Of a stretch of DNA of 46,195 nucleotides, positions 1 to 9,499 are shown one piece after another (within the stretch, counting starts at the first letter, position 1; each line of letters opens with the position of its first letter). The translations under genes and the position numbers were made by a program. A model generated the notes under the pieces. That model saw only the letters and a list, made by a program, of their open reading frames with translations. It had not been told where the DNA came from and did no database searches. Source of the DNA: Desulfobacterales bacterium (GTDB taxonomy: Bacteria > Desulfobacterota > Desulfobacteria > Desulfobacterales > JADGBH01); contig JADGBH010000027.1 in NCBI GenBank assembly GCA_015231595.1, positions 6,843 through 53,037 of the forward strand, given 5' to 3'.

Positions 1-2831
1 TTAAGGGAAAGCATTTCTCCAATATCTTCAATACAGGTACGAAGATCAAAATCTATTATTTCAAGTTCAAGCTTTCCAGCTTCTATTTTTGAATAATCAA
101 GTATATCATTTATTACTGAAAGGAGTGAATCTGCGCAATATTGCACTGTTTTTACATAATCTTTTTGCTCATCGTCAAGAGGAGTATCAAGAAGAAGAGT
201 TGTCATTCCGATAACTCCGTTTATTGGAGTTCGTATTTCATGGCTCATGTTAGCAAGAAAAGCGCTTTTTGCTAAGCTTGCTGCATGGGCTTCATCAGCT
301 ATTTTTGCCGACCTTGCTATTTTAACGTGGGAGTCAATTCTTGCAAAAAGTTCGTCCTTTTGAAATGGTTTTGTTATATAATCATTGGCGCCTGAATTAA
401 AACCCTCTACTATATCTGTAATTTGATTTTTTGCCGTTAAAAGTATAATAGGAAGAGCGGACAGACTATGAACTTTTCTAATTTGCCTTGTTACTTCGTA
501 GCCACTCATTTCAGGCATCATAACATCGAGGAGCATAAGGTCAAAAATTTCTTCAGCATCAGTTGAATTAATAATTTCAATAGCTTCTTTACCGCTTAAG
601 GCAGTAGTAACTTTGCAGTTTTGTAGTTCTAAAAAATTTTTTAAAACTTGAAGGTTTACAGGCTCATCATCAACAACAAGTACTTTAAGCCATATTATTT
701 TTTTCTGCTCAGTGCCCTCTTTTTTGTCCGAAATTTTTTCATCAGAAGTAACTGGAAGCTGAATAATTACGTCATCAAGCGTTTGATCAACAAAAAGATG
801 CCGTGAGAAAATTTCTTCTTTATAATCCTCATCTGTAGCTAATGGAACAGTAAAGTAAAAAGTAGTTCCTTTTCCTAATTCTGACGTAAACCAAATTTTC
901 CCTCCGCTATCTTCAATTAAATTTTTTGTGATAGATAATCCAAGACCTGTTCCTCCATATTTTCTTGATATAGACCCATCAGCCTGTTCAAAAGGTTTAA
1001 ACACAGAATCAATTTTATTATTAGGTATGCCGATACCTGTATCCATAATTTTTAATTTTATTGAGCCATTAATTTTTTCAGCATCAATAATAATACTTCC
1101 TTTTTCCGTAAATTTTACTGCATTTCCAATAAGATTATATAAAATTTGTTGGAAACGATCTTCATCTCCACGAATGTATGGAATATCTTCAGATATTTTA
1201 TTCTCAATATAAAGAGATTTTGCTTCAGCAATTGGAAGGGAAAGGTCTACAACTAAATCTACTATCTGTTTTAAATTTATTGCTTTAAAATTAAATTTAA
1301 GTTTTTCTTGGCGCATTTTCGAAAAATCAAGAACGTCATTAACAAGACTTGTAAGCCTTCTTGCACTTGACGCTATCATTTTAAGATTCATTTTTGCTTT
1401 GTCGGAAATATTGCCGCCAGCTCCACTTATAAGGGATTCAGCTATACCTATTATACCATTTAAAGGAGTTCTAAGCTCGTGGGAAGTGTTAGCAAGAAAA
1501 TCGTCTTTTAGCTTATCAAGTTTTTTTAATTCTTTAGCTTGGCTTTCAAGTTCATCAGCTTGCTTTCGAACTTTATCTCCATAAACTTCTGCGGTAGTTC
1601 TTGCAATGGCATTGTTTCTTGCAATAACTATAGCCTGAGCCATCATAAAGCCTACAAGCCCAAAATGCATCATGTATTTAGTATAAATTATATTTTGGGA
1701 AAATAGAATGTCATTGATACCTGTGCTAAATAAAACAAAAATACCAGCAAATGAAATAACGGCAGATATATCTTTATCTTTAAGACCAATCCATGCCACT
1801 TTTGCTGCTATATAGAACACAGGGAATAACACGAAAATTTCAAAAGGCAGCATGCTAAAATTATAAATATAGGATGGTGTTAGAATAACAAAAAGACAAA
1901 AAGATATTACAATAGTATGAATATAATTTTTGACGTTAGATTTAAAATGATTTGGAAAAGCAGAAGCAATAAAGGCAATAAAAAGGCTTAAGTCTAAATA
2001 AAGGGAAAGATACCATGCTTTGCCGAAAAAAGTATAAGTAAAATGAGTCATTGTTTCTTGCCCATGATAGCCTTTCCGCAAGCAGGACAATATAGTTATT
2101 CCAAAACAGTAAAGAGCAAACAACAGAGGAGTTTTTTCTTGTGGTCGCAGTAAAAAAAGTACAAAGTTATAAAGACCAATTATAATCATACATCCGATAA
2201 TAAAAAAATCTGTAGCTATTGTATTATTTTGATTTTTTATTATCTGTTTCTCATATCCAATTGTATGTATTCGAAGCAGACCGCCTCGTGCACGAGAAAA
2301 ATTTGAGATTTCAAAGATAAGGTTAACTTCACCGCTTCCTTTAAAAAAAGCTAACTTACTACCATAATTGGGAGAGGAGTCTTCTTCTGTTTTGCCAATC
2401 TTTCCGACTTTTTCTATTATAGTTATTTTACCATTTGGAAAAGCAAGGTAGGCTGTATAAGAGGATGCTACCAGATCAAAATTAATTCCATAGCTTTCTA
2501 TTTTATCAGGAAGCAATATCTTTAAACGATACGACGCATACCCTGTACCTTGAACATTTTCTCCATTATTAAATTTGAATTTATTCCATTCAGAAGGGAC
2601 TTTGATGTATCCATCAGGTTCAACCTTTCCATAGAGTTCATCAGTAATTAAAAATTTTTCCCAATAAAATTCCCATTTCCCTTTTAATTCAACATTTCCA
2701 TTTTTTTCAAATTCCCAATTTTTAAGATTAATTACTCCGCTCGCTATTTCAGGTGTTTTTTCAGCAAAAGATGATGACCAAAAAAAGATGATAGATAGAA
2801 TGATAAAGAGAAAGGTAAAAATATGCTTCAT
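1..2831 (-). CDS. 7TMR-DISM hybrid sensor kinase (partial; C-terminus beyond left edge)
   Basis: Read directly from the reverse strand: an open frame of 943 codons from an ATG at 2831 to the window edge. Order seen: signal peptide (about 1-23); periplasmic beta-rich region (about 35-195) resembling the 7TMR-DISM extracellular domain; about seven hydrophobic segments (about 203-402); coiled linker; HisKA with the phospho-accepting His near 451 ([12 protein letters not shown]); HATPase with GTGLGLS near 627; a receiver domain with the likely acceptor Asp near 769 ([13 protein letters not shown]); then a second HisKA whose motif [12 protein letters not shown] (His near 864) begins another kinase core cut by the edge. 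Such proteins sense an unknown periplasmic ligand. The start lies 9 bp after the M48 protease gene, with an AAGG-type ribosome site inside the end of that gene, so the two are probably co-transcribed. Domain families are confident; the ligand is unknown. Confidence 0.9.
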   Translation of the reverse strand, partial: MKHIFTFLFIILSIIFFWSSSFAEKTPEIASGVINLKNWEFEKNGNVELKGKWEFYWEKFLITDELYGKVEPDGYIKVPSEWNKFKFNNGENVQGTGYASYRLKILLPDKIESYGINFDLVASSYTAYLAFPNGKITIIEKVGKIGKTEEDSSPNYGSKLAFFKGSGEVNLIFEISNFSRARGGLLRIHTIGYEKQIIKNQNNTIATDFFIIGCMIIIGLYNFVLFLLRPQEKTPLLFALYCFGITILSCLRKGYHGQETMTHFTYTFFGKAWYLSLYLDLSLFIAFIASAFPNHFKSNVKNYIHTIVISFCLFVILTPSYIYNFSMLPFEIFVLFPVFYIAAKVAWIGLKDKDISAVISFAGIFVLFSTGINDILFSQNIIYTKYMMHFGLVGFMMAQAIVIARNNAIARTTAEVYGDKVRKQADELESQAKELKKLDKLKDDFLANTSHELRTPLNGIIGIAESLISGAGGNISDKAKMNLKMIASSARRLTSLVNDVLDFSKMRQEKLKFNFKAINLKQIVDLVVDLSLPIAEAKSLYIENKISEDIPYIRGDEDRFQQILYNLIGNAVKFTEKGSIIIDAEKINGSIKLKIMDTGIGIPNNKIDSVFKPFEQADGSISRKYGGTGLGLSITKNLIEDSGGKIWFTSELGKGTTFYFTVPLATDEDYKEEIFSRHLFVDQTLDDVIIQLPVTSDEKISDKKEGTEQKKIIWLKVLVVDDEPVNLQVLKNFLELQNCKVTTALSGKEAIEIINSTDAEEIFDLMLLDVMMPEMSGYEVTRQIRKVHSLSALPIILLTAKNQITDIVEGFNSGANDYITKPFQKDELFARIDSHVKIARSAKIADEAHAASLAKSAFLANMSHEIRTPINGVIGMTTLLLDTPLDDEQKDYVKTVQYCADSLLSVINDILDYSKIEAGKLELEIIDFDLRTCIEDIGEMLSL

Positions 2832-2840
2832 TGGATCGCC

Positions 2841-4682
2841 TTAAAATTTTTCTTTTTTTGAAGCTTCAATAAATTTTTGAAGCTGACTATGATAATAAGC
2901 TGTATTACTCTGCGCTAAGGAAATAGCTTCTTTCTGGGCATTAATTGCCTCTTCATATTGGCGTTTAGCAAAAAAACATTCTGAAAGGGTATCTAAATAT
3001 TCAGAATTTTTTTCAATAGAAACAGCTATTTGAGCAAGAGCTAAAGCCCTTGATGGATTTTTTAACTTTGCGTTTTCGCAGGTTACAAGCATCCATGCAA
3101 AATTATTCAAAAGGCCATGATTTCTTGGATCAATCGATAAAGCTTTTTCATAATAGTTTATAGCTTCGGCATATTTTTTTTCATCCTGTAAAATATCCGC
3201 CATTAAGCCATAAAGGGAAGCGTCATAGGGTTTTTTTTCGATTCGTTCTTCTAAAATTTTTTTCGTGAGAGCTCTATCAAAAAAATTTCCAGTAACTCCA
3301 AAATTAATTCCGTAACCTATAATTCCGATGGCTAATACTCCGGCTATATACACAGCTATACTTTTCCGTATCTTTGAATCCTGTTTTTTTATCCACGCTT
3401 TATCATATTCGCATTTTTTTAAATAATCTATTCTTTGTTGTATACTGAAATGATGCCAATTAGGCTTATCTGGACATTCTCCAGTAAGGCGTATAATTTT
3501 TTCAAAAGTCGATATTAAATGTTTAACAGTTCCCATTATTTTATAGGCATATACATCAGCTTGCCGCTCAAAATTTCTAATAAAGTAGCCGAATACGTAT
3601 CTAAAATGAAATAAAAAAAGTAGTATGAGTAAAATGCCTAAAAATCCTGAAATTAATCCCGATTTATACGCTTCTCCATCAATTTTAAAATAATAAGCAG
3701 GGTTAAAATATAAAACTACATATATTATAAGGTTAAATATTGAATAGCTTATAAAAAAAAATCCTAAGAAAAATAAAAGATATAATATCAAATGATTTTT
3801 TTTTACATGGCCTATTTCGTGGGAAATAACAGAATCAATTTCTTCTTGAGTTAGATATAAAGTGAGTGCCCTTGTTACAAGGATATATCGAGTTTTGCTT
3901 ATAAGACCCATAATACCGGCAGTAATAATGGATCCACCTAAAATAGGCCATACCAAAATGTTGGCATATTTTAAATTTGTTTGATCACAAAGATTTTCAA
4001 TTCGCTGCCTTAAATGTCCATCTTCAAGAGGTTTACATCGCCACATAGTTAAAACAAAAGTAGGGCCAAATATCGTAAATAAAAAAATGAAAAATAAAAA
4101 ATAAAAAAGTTCTCCTGTAACACTTGAAAAAAAAGTTTTTACTCCAGGAAAGGGGATAAGAAACAGTATGTCAAGAATAATTGATAGAAAGAACCACGGT
4201 AGCAAAACAGGTACTACAAAATTTAGGTTTGAAAGTAAATATTCTTTTTTTGAAAAGTTCGGCGTGTAGATCGCCTTTTGGGCGTTGTAAAAAAATATCC
4301 ATACAATTAAAAGATAAGAACAAAAAAGACACATAAAAATTACGCCTAATAGAGTCGGAAGTCTTTTAAAAATGTATAAATTGGAAAAAAAAGACGGCAA
4401 ATTGAGAATATAAATATTTATGCCAAATAAAATTATAGCCGTTATACACTGCATCTCTAATATTGAGTTAGCTTTTTCATCAAAACTTGATATTCTTTTT
4501 TTATAGGTTTTTTCTAAGTTTATGAAAAATGCTTTAGTTACAACAACAAATAAAAAAAATAGGAGTATAAAAATAAATAACGTAGGAAGAGGTTCAAAAT
4601 ATATATAGCCAGATTGATGTGTATTATATATGATTAATGCAATTATTAAATAAATAAAATTTCCAAACATATCACTATTCAC
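2841..4682 (-). CDS. Membrane M48-family metallopeptidase with C-terminal TPRs
   Basis: A 613-residue integral membrane protein. Several hydrophobic helices (about 8-48, 75-92, 108-132, 155-180, 192-212) precede the M48 zinc site HEIGH at 288-292. A likely third ligand sits in FERQAD (Glu near 372) after two more hydrophobic segments (about 300-327 and 342-362). A further helix (about 441-463) leads to two to four TPR-like repeats (about 490-605). M48 enzymes (HtpX/Ste24 type) cleave membrane or envelope proteins; the TPRs probably recruit substrate or partner. The frame opens with GTG at 4682, but an in-frame ATG at 4670 is equally plausible, since neither has a strong ribosome site. It lies between queH (30 bp upstream) and the DISM kinase. 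The substrate cannot be told from sequence. Confidence 0.88.
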   Translation of the reverse strand: MNSDMFGNFIYLIIALIIYNTHQSGYIYFEPLPTLFIFILLFFLFVVVTKAFFINLEKTYKKRISSFDEKANSILEMQCITAIILFGINIYILNLPSFFSNLYIFKRLPTLLGVIFMCLFCSYLLIVWIFFYNAQKAIYTPNFSKKEYLLSNLNFVVPVLLPWFFLSIILDILFLIPFPGVKTFFSSVTGELFYFLFFIFLFTIFGPTFVLTMWRCKPLEDGHLRQRIENLCDQTNLKYANILVWPILGGSIITAGIMGLISKTRYILVTRALTLYLTQEEIDSVISHEIGHVKKNHLILYLLFFLGFFFISYSIFNLIIYVVLYFNPAYYFKIDGEAYKSGLISGFLGILLILLFLFHFRYVFGYFIRNFERQADVYAYKIMGTVKHLISTFEKIIRLTGECPDKPNWHHFSIQQRIDYLKKCEYDKAWIKKQDSKIRKSIAVYIAGVLAIGIIGYGINFGVTGNFFDRALTKKILEERIEKKPYDASLYGLMADILQDEKKYAEAINYYEKALSIDPRNHGLLNNFAWMLVTCENAKLKNPSRALALAQIAVSIEKNSEYLDTLSECFFAKRQYEEAINAQKEAISLAQSNTAYYHSQLQKFIEASKKEKF

Positions 4683-4712
4683 TATTACTTAGGAAATGAA
4701 ATTATTTAATTT

Positions 4713-5249
4713 CTATTCCTTATTATTGAAGTATCGTTCTTTTTCACTATAAATACAGCCACAGTACTGCTGTCTGTATAAACCAAGTTTTTTCGATTCT
4801 TCGATTCCTTCTTTCCATCCGTCTCTAAAATCATAATAATAAAAAGGGATTCCAATTTTTTTACCGATAGAGTCTCCGATTTCTTTTATTAAATCATGTT
4901 TTTGAAACTTGCTGTAAAGAAGAGTTGATGAAAAATAGTCAAATTTGCCTTTTAATGCTATTTCCGCTGTTTTTTTTAAACGATCATTATAACAGAAATA
5001 ACATCGTTTTGTTTCTCGAAAAACGACATTCTGAATAAAGCCTCCTATATCATATTCATTCTGATAAATAACCTTAAGATTTATTATATTGGAATATTCT
5101 TCAAGGGTTTTCTGTCGTTGTAAACATTCTGTATAAGGATGAATATTGGATTTAAAAAAAAATCCCATTATATCAAAATTTTCAGACCGAAGAATTTTTA
5201 TCGGAAAAATTGAACAAGGAGCGCAGCATATATGAAGTAGAATTTTCAT
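4713..5249 (-). CDS. queH: Epoxyqueuosine reductase QueH
   Basis: A 178-residue protein of the QueH (formerly DUF208) family, which carries out the last step of queuosine tRNA modification by reducing epoxyqueuosine, replacing the cobalamin-dependent QueG. The diagnostic cysteines are present: N-terminal HICCAPCS (Cys8, Cys9, Cys12), CYFC at 83-86, and YCGC with Cys163 and Cys165, which together should hold the iron-sulfur and metal centres. Length is normal for the family. The start codon overlaps the stop of the upstream PLP-protein gene by 4 bp (ATGA), showing translational coupling. No other queuosine genes are in the window, so the operon appears to be a mixed housekeeping set. Confidence 0.92.
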   Translation of the reverse strand: MKILLHICCAPCSIFPIKILRSENFDIMGFFFKSNIHPYTECLQRQKTLEEYSNIINLKVIYQNEYDIGGFIQNVVFRETKRCYFCYNDRLKKTAEIALKGKFDYFSSTLLYSKFQKHDLIKEIGDSIGKKIGIPFYYYDFRDGWKEGIEESKKLGLYRQQYCGCIYSEKERYFNNKE

Positions 5250-5929
5250 TCTCGCTCTCCAAAAATAGCTGTTCCTATCCTAATCATTGTTGCGCCTTCT
5301 TGAATAGCTGCTTCAAAATCTCCGCTCATTCCCATTGAAAATTCAGTTATATTTATATTAAAAAAAGATTGAATCTGTTTTCCAATATCCACAAGGGCTT
5401 TAAAATATGGCTTTGCGTTTTCTGGGTCATCGAAAAAAGGAGGCATTGTCATCAAACCTTTTATTTCAATATTTTCAAAGTCTTTTACGCTTTTTACAAG
5501 CTCTAAAGCCTTGTCAGGAGGACTTCCTGATTTTGTCGATTCTAAAGATGTATTTACTTGAATTAAAATTTTCTGTTTTTTTTCAATCTTTTTAGCTTCT
5601 TTATTTAATGCTTCAGCGAGCTTAATAGAATCTACAGAATGAATTAAATCAAAAATTTTAACAGCATATTTTGCCTTATTTGACTGTAAGTGCCCAATAA
5701 AATGCCATGAAACAGGTACTTTAACTGATTTAAATTTTTCAAGGGCTTCTTGAATATAACTTTCTCCGATTATTGTTATGCCATTAGAAATACCGATTTG
5801 TATTATATCTGACGGAACATTTTTGGTTACAGCTATCAGCTTAATTTCATCTGGATTTCTTCCGCAAGAAATCGCTGATTTTTTTATTTTTTCCTGTATA
5901 TTATTAAGGTTATGTTTTATATCAGTCAT
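5246..5929 (-). CDS. YggS/PLPBP-family pyridoxal phosphate homeostasis protein
   Basis: A 227-residue protein of the YggS/PLPHP (PROSC) family, a single-domain fold-type III PLP binder that buffers free pyridoxal phosphate and influences amino-acid metabolism. The PLP lysine is Lys36 in LIAVTKNVPS. Other family hallmarks are WHFIGHLQSNK (about 80-90), the MTMPPF stretch near 160 and the C-terminal SMGMSGDFEAAIQEGATMIRIG, which forms the phosphate cradle. Length matches the family. It starts 8 bp after maf and overlaps queH by 4 bp. The start lacks an obvious ribosome-binding site and may depend on coupling to maf translation. Confidence 0.93.
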   Translation of the reverse strand: MTDIKHNLNNIQEKIKKSAISCGRNPDEIKLIAVTKNVPSDIIQIGISNGITIIGESYIQEALEKFKSVKVPVSWHFIGHLQSNKAKYAVKIFDLIHSVDSIKLAEALNKEAKKIEKKQKILIQVNTSLESTKSGSPPDKALELVKSVKDFENIEIKGLMTMPPFFDDPENAKPYFKALVDIGKQIQSFFNINITEFSMGMSGDFEAAIQEGATMIRIGTAIFGERE

Positions 5930-5937
5930 TTTTGTTT

Positions 5938-6519
5938 CTATAAAATTACTATATTTTCTTTAATTAAAAAGTCCATTAATTCGCATATAGGAAGACCTAC
6001 AACATTGGTATATGATCCGTTTATTTTTTTTATAAAAAAGGAACCAAGCCCTTGAACAGCATATGCGCCAGCTTTGTCAAATGGTTCACCTGTTTCTAAA
6101 TACCAATTAATTTCAGTTTCAGTAAGATTTTTAAAAATAACATTACTTGTTACGGTTTCTGCATAAAGCCTATTTCTATCCATACAACATATACAAAATC
6201 CTGTAAGGACTTTATGGCTGTTCCCGCTGAGTCTTTTTAACATTGAATAAGCATCTTCTTTTGAAGAGGGCTTTCCAAGAATATCATTGTTTATTAGCAC
6301 AATAGTGTCGGCTCCTATTACCCAGCTTCCAGGATTTTGCTTAGCAATATCTTGAGCCTTTGCTTCGGCAAGAATTTTTACATATTTTTCAGGCTCACAT
6401 TTTTCTAATTTATATTCATCAACGTTGCTTGGTATAATCGAAAAATTAAGCCCAGCTTCTAACAAAAGACTTTTTCTTCGAGGCGATTGAGAAGCAAGTA
6501 TTATTGGATTTGTATTCAC
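5938..6519 (-). CDS. maf: Maf-family nucleoside triphosphate pyrophosphatase
   Basis: A 193-residue Maf/HAM1-like pyrophosphatase, which hydrolyses non-canonical or surplus nucleotides such as dTTP/UTP to monophosphates. Seen: N-terminal LASQSPRRKSLL (the SxRR substrate-binding loop), the catalytic GADTIV segment near 70 and KPSSKEDA near 80. The start is GTG at 6519, preceded by AAGGTG at a suitable distance; an overlapping out-of-frame ATG is immediately closed by TGA. It is the first gene of the five-gene minus-strand run ending in the DISM kinase. Which nucleotide it prefers cannot be settled here. Confidence 0.92.
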   Translation of the reverse strand: MNTNPIILASQSPRRKSLLLEAGLNFSIIPSNVDEYKLEKCEPEKYVKILAEAKAQDIAKQNPGSWVIGADTIVLINNDILGKPSSKEDAYSMLKRLSGNSHKVLTGFCICCMDRNRLYAETVTSNVIFKNLTETEINWYLETGEPFDKAGAYAVQGLGSFFIKKINGSYTNVVGLPICELMDFLIKENIVIL

Positions 6520-6721
6520 ATTTACACCTTAAAATTTTAAAATTACTTATTTTAATTTTTAAAACATCAAAGAAATTATAAAACTGAGTATAGATATAAC
6601 TATAACATCTTGCGTTTAGCTTTATCAATAAAGAAATTGGAAATAAGCTTGAGTAATATTTAAAAAGATAATAAATAAAAGCCAAAATATTTGTATTTTT
6701 CAAAAAATATAAAAAAATAAT

Positions 6722-6726
6722 GGAGG
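6722..6726 (+). promoter_or_regulatory. Ribosome-binding site deciding the 6732 start
   Basis: GGAGG ends 5 bp before ATG 6732. Because it overlaps the alternative ATG at 6720, it favours the downstream start for the M28-like peptidase. Confidence 0.7.
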
Positions 6727-6731
6727 AAATA

Positions 6732-7988
6732 ATGGAAAAATTATTATCTGGAAATCAGCTAAGTATACCTGAGAAAGAGATTGATGTAATTAAAACTTTA
6801 ATTGAAAAAATTATCCAAGAATGTCCGAGACGTCAGAGTGCAAGTAAAGATGAAAGAAAAGCCCAATTAATTATGAAAGATGTTTTTGAAAGACTTGGTT
6901 TGAATACCCATGAAGAATCTTTTTTATTCAGTGATAATCTTTACGCAAATATGACGCTTCACTTTGGTGTAGGCACTTTAGGAACAATAGTATCGTGTAT
7001 ATCTCCATTTTTAGGATTTATGCTTCATATGTCAGCTGGAATTTCTTATTACGCAGAATCAACAAGGCAGGCTTATTTATTAAGAAGATTATTTCCATTT
7101 AAACCGTCTCAAAATCTTATGGCTGAAATACCGGCTAAAGATTCTCAAAAATTACGCATAGTTTTTTTAGCTCATGCTGATGCTGCTTTTACAGGTCTTC
7201 TTTTTCAACCTTTTATGATAAAATCTTTTTCAGGCAATCTTCCTCCGAAATTAAGATTTTTAAAAAGGTCTATGGCACTTACTACTTATTCCCTGTTTGC
7301 ACTCGCTGGATTTGATATTCTTAGAATGGCATTAGGCCCTTTAACATGGCCTTTGCGACCTATAGAATATATTCTTACAATTCCGACTTTTCTTGCTTTT
7401 GTATTAAATTTTGAAGTTATAATGCGAAATAAAGTTGTTCCTGGAGCGAATGATGATTTAAGCGGTGTTGCAGCGCTCGCTATATTAGCTAAACGTTTCA
7501 TGGAAAAAAAATATGATAATGTAGAATTTATTTTTGGAGTAACTGGCTGTGAAGAAGCAAGTTTAGGAGGAGGCGATGCATTAGCTAAAGTAAAACAAGG
7601 AGTATGGGATAAGGAAAAAACAGTTGTAATTGGACTCGATGGTATTTCAGGGGGAACTTTACGCTATTTCGAGGTTGAAGGAGAAGTTGTTCCGACTCCT
7701 ATACCGAATTGGCTTAAAGATGTTGCAGATGAGACATCTTCATCTGAAGACAGATTTAAAGAGGTTACAGGCTTTGAAGTCCCTGTTGGAGGTTCTGATA
7801 TTGCGGCATTTCTCGCAAGAGGTTATGACGGAGTATGTCTCGGATGTGTTAACCCTAAAATAGGTGCTCCTGATTACTATCATACTGTTAATGATTCCCC
7901 TGAAAATTTAGATTATGAAAAAATTCTTTTTTCCGTTGATTTTATCGAAAAGCTTACGGATAATATCATAAAATACAAAATAAATTAA
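6732..7988 (+). CDS. M28-family-like zinc peptidase with internal hydrophobic segments
   Basis: 418 residues from the chosen ATG at 6732. An in-frame ATG at 6720 exists, but GGAGG at 6722-6726 sits 5 bp before 6732 and would lie inside the coding region if 6720 were used. Metal-site motifs of the M28 aminopeptidase family appear in order: LAHADA (His148), GANDDLSG (bridging Asp241), GCEEAS (Glu274/275), VGGSDIAAF, and DYYHTVNDSPENLD (His384). Hydrophobic stretches at about 74-100, 175-200 and 209-232 interrupt the fold; M28 enzymes usually lack these, suggesting membrane association. There is no signal peptide. The gene is divergent from maf and ends next to a palindromic repeat at 7994. The substrate is unknown. 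Confidence 0.82.
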   Translation: MEKLLSGNQLSIPEKEIDVIKTLIEKIIQECPRRQSASKDERKAQLIMKDVFERLGLNTHEESFLFSDNLYANMTLHFGVGTLGTIVSCISPFLGFMLHMSAGISYYAESTRQAYLLRRLFPFKPSQNLMAEIPAKDSQKLRIVFLAHADAAFTGLLFQPFMIKSFSGNLPPKLRFLKRSMALTTYSLFALAGFDILRMALGPLTWPLRPIEYILTIPTFLAFVLNFEVIMRNKVVPGANDDLSGVAALAILAKRFMEKKYDNVEFIFGVTGCEEASLGGGDALAKVKQGVWDKEKTVVIGLDGISGGTLRYFEVEGEVVPTPIPNWLKDVADETSSSEDRFKEVTGFEVPVGGSDIAAFLARGYDGVCLGCVNPKIGAPDYYHTVNDSPENLDYEKILFSVDFIEKLTDNIIKYKIN

Positions 7989-7993
7989 TAATT

Positions 7994-8077
7994 AATGACA
8001 TACTATTCAGGTGTCTAAGGCTAAAATTAAAGCTTAACTAAAATTTTAATATTTAAAAATAGAAATGGTATGTCATT
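7994..8077 (+). repeat. Dispersed palindromic element, copy 1 (84 bp)
   Basis: The ends form 14-bp inverted repeats (AATGACATACTATT and AATGGTATGTCATT) with one mismatch. The interior carries TTCAG, then CTAAGGCTAAAA, then AAAATTTTAAT, the same order as in the copies at 31007 and 45885. It lies between the convergent M28-like peptidase and PilZ genes. No coding capacity. It looks like a MITE or REP-like element. Confidence 0.75.
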
Positions 8078-8114
8078 ATTAAAATTTGGCGAAATTTCCA
8101 GTTTTTGAAATATC

Positions 8115-8594
8115 TTAATACATTAAATAAAAACCTATTGGTTTATCATATTGGTCTTGGGAGCAAAATTTTGCTCCAAGTTCATTTCCTCTTACAGCAA
8201 CAATAAGGATTTCTTTTCTTATGAGGGATCTATGCTTATCATCGAGACGAAATTCTATCCAAAGTTTATGACCTGGTTTATAACGCTTAGGAGTGCTAAA
8301 AGCTATTTTTAATCCTGAAATAGAAATATCTTTTATAGTAAGTATGCCCCTGTCAGATTGTTCTCCATTAACGATATAATAATAAACTCCAGGAAAATTT
8401 GTTTTTTTTCTGTAATGTCTTCTTCTTTCAAGAAGCACAGAATATAAATTTCCACATTTACATTTGCATTTCACTTTAACAATTGATTCGATCTGAAGCT
8501 GATTTGAAACGTTAGCTGTTCTTGATGCAGAGCATTGAGGACAGATAAATGTAGCAATTCCTTCATCTGTAACAAAAACTTTACCTTCAGACAT
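8115..8594 (-). CDS. PilZ-domain protein with N-terminal zinc-ribbon-like segment
   Basis: 159 residues. The C-terminal two thirds is a PilZ domain, the common cyclic-di-GMP receptor: an arginine-rich RRRHYRKK stretch (57-64) supplies RxxxR, followed by DISISG (89-94) matching the D/NxSxxG motif. The N-terminal 50 residues hold CPQC (18-21) and a cluster CKCKCG (Cys43, 45, 47), which looks like a small zinc ribbon, an unusual head for a PilZ protein. There are no membrane segments. It is followed upstream, 38 bp away on the same strand, by an amidohydrolase. It probably acts as a c-di-GMP-responsive adaptor; no target is evident nearby. Confidence 0.85.
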   Translation of the reverse strand: MSEGKVFVTDEGIATFICPQCSASRTANVSNQLQIESIVKVKCKCKCGNLYSVLLERRRHYRKKTNFPGVYYYIVNGEQSDRGILTIKDISISGLKIAFSTPKRYKPGHKLWIEFRLDDKHRSLIRKEILIVAVRGNELGAKFCSQDQYDKPIGFYLMY

Positions 8595-8632
8595 AATTTT
8601 AACATTTTCCTTGAAATTAGGAGTTTCCGTAT

Positions 8633-9499
8633 TTATCCAATAATTTTTAAAAAATTTTCACCAAGAAGTTTATCTATATCTTGACTTTTTATGGGCATTC
8701 GTTCAATCCAACCCTTTATAATTTCGTAATTATATGTATGCTGCTCATCAGGAAAACCGTAAGGACAATCTGTACCGTAGATACATTTATCAACACCCAT
8801 TATTTGAACAGTATAGCGTGCAAGGGACTCATCAAGGTATGGACTCGATAAATCAACATATACATTTTTTAATGAACGAGAGAATTTCCACAGCTCTTTA
8901 TAAAAAGGTACTCCAGCATGGGCAAAAATAAAAGTTATTTGGGGGAAATTTTGAATTAACGAGCCAAAGTCCCCCTGTTTTCCAAATCCAAGATGGATTA
9001 AAACTGGTAATTTCAGATCTTTGATACGATTTAAAATGGGGGACATAATTTCAGTTCTATAGTTATGCCAATGGGGATGAAATTTAACGCCTATCATTTT
9101 TGGCATAGCTCTCCAATATTCCAGTTCATCAATTATTTTTGGATTATTTTTCGGATTTAAAAATATCCATCCCAAAAATCTATCTGGATAATCTTGAATA
9201 GCGGAAATTACCGTTGCGTTATCAGGCTTATGATAAATTTGATAAGTTTTTCCATGGAGCCTTAAATCTCCTTCAAATGTCATAGTACTTCGATGAATAA
9301 CTTGAGCGATTGGCCTTGTAAGTTTTGATTGCAATACTTTTCGAATAATAGATAGAAGTAATTCTGGAGTTTCTGGCAAAGGATCATTTAAAGAGGCTAT
9401 TAATGCTACTTTATCTATTCCATTTGCATCCATCTTTTGGATAAATTGTTCTACTCGTAACATATGTGAGTCTAAATGTGCATGGGCATCTATAATCAA
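8633..9499 (-). CDS. Amidohydrolase-family (TIM-barrel) metal-dependent hydrolase
   Basis: 288 residues of the amidohydrolase-2 superfamily. The metal-site motifs run in order: DAHAHLD (His6, His8), KFHPHWHN, LIHLGFG, FAHAGVP and YGTDCPYG, the last carrying the catalytic Asp. Homologues include decarboxylases and hydrolases of aromatic or lactone substrates; the substrate here cannot be assigned. Upstream there is a purine-rich GAGACCCC-type stretch as a weak ribosome site and, farther away, a palindrome around 9557-9585. A second, larger member of the same superfamily lies at 25620. Confidence 0.85.
   Translation of the reverse strand: MIIDAHAHLDSHMLRVEQFIQKMDANGIDKVALIASLNDPLPETPELLLSIIRKVLQSKLTRPIAQVIHRSTMTFEGDLRLHGKTYQIYHKPDNATVISAIQDYPDRFLGWIFLNPKNNPKIIDELEYWRAMPKMIGVKFHPHWHNYRTEIMSPILNRIKDLKLPVLIHLGFGKQGDFGSLIQNFPQITFIFAHAGVPFYKELWKFSRSLKNVYVDLSSPYLDESLARYTVQIMGVDKCIYGTDCPYGFPDEQHTYNYEIIKGWIERMPIKSQDIDKLLGENFLKIIG

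Noticed and set aside
6446..6703. 85-codon reverse frame upstream of maf
   Set aside because: It overlaps the start of maf in another frame, is rich in low-complexity AT codons, and shows no family resemblance. Treated as the maf promoter region.
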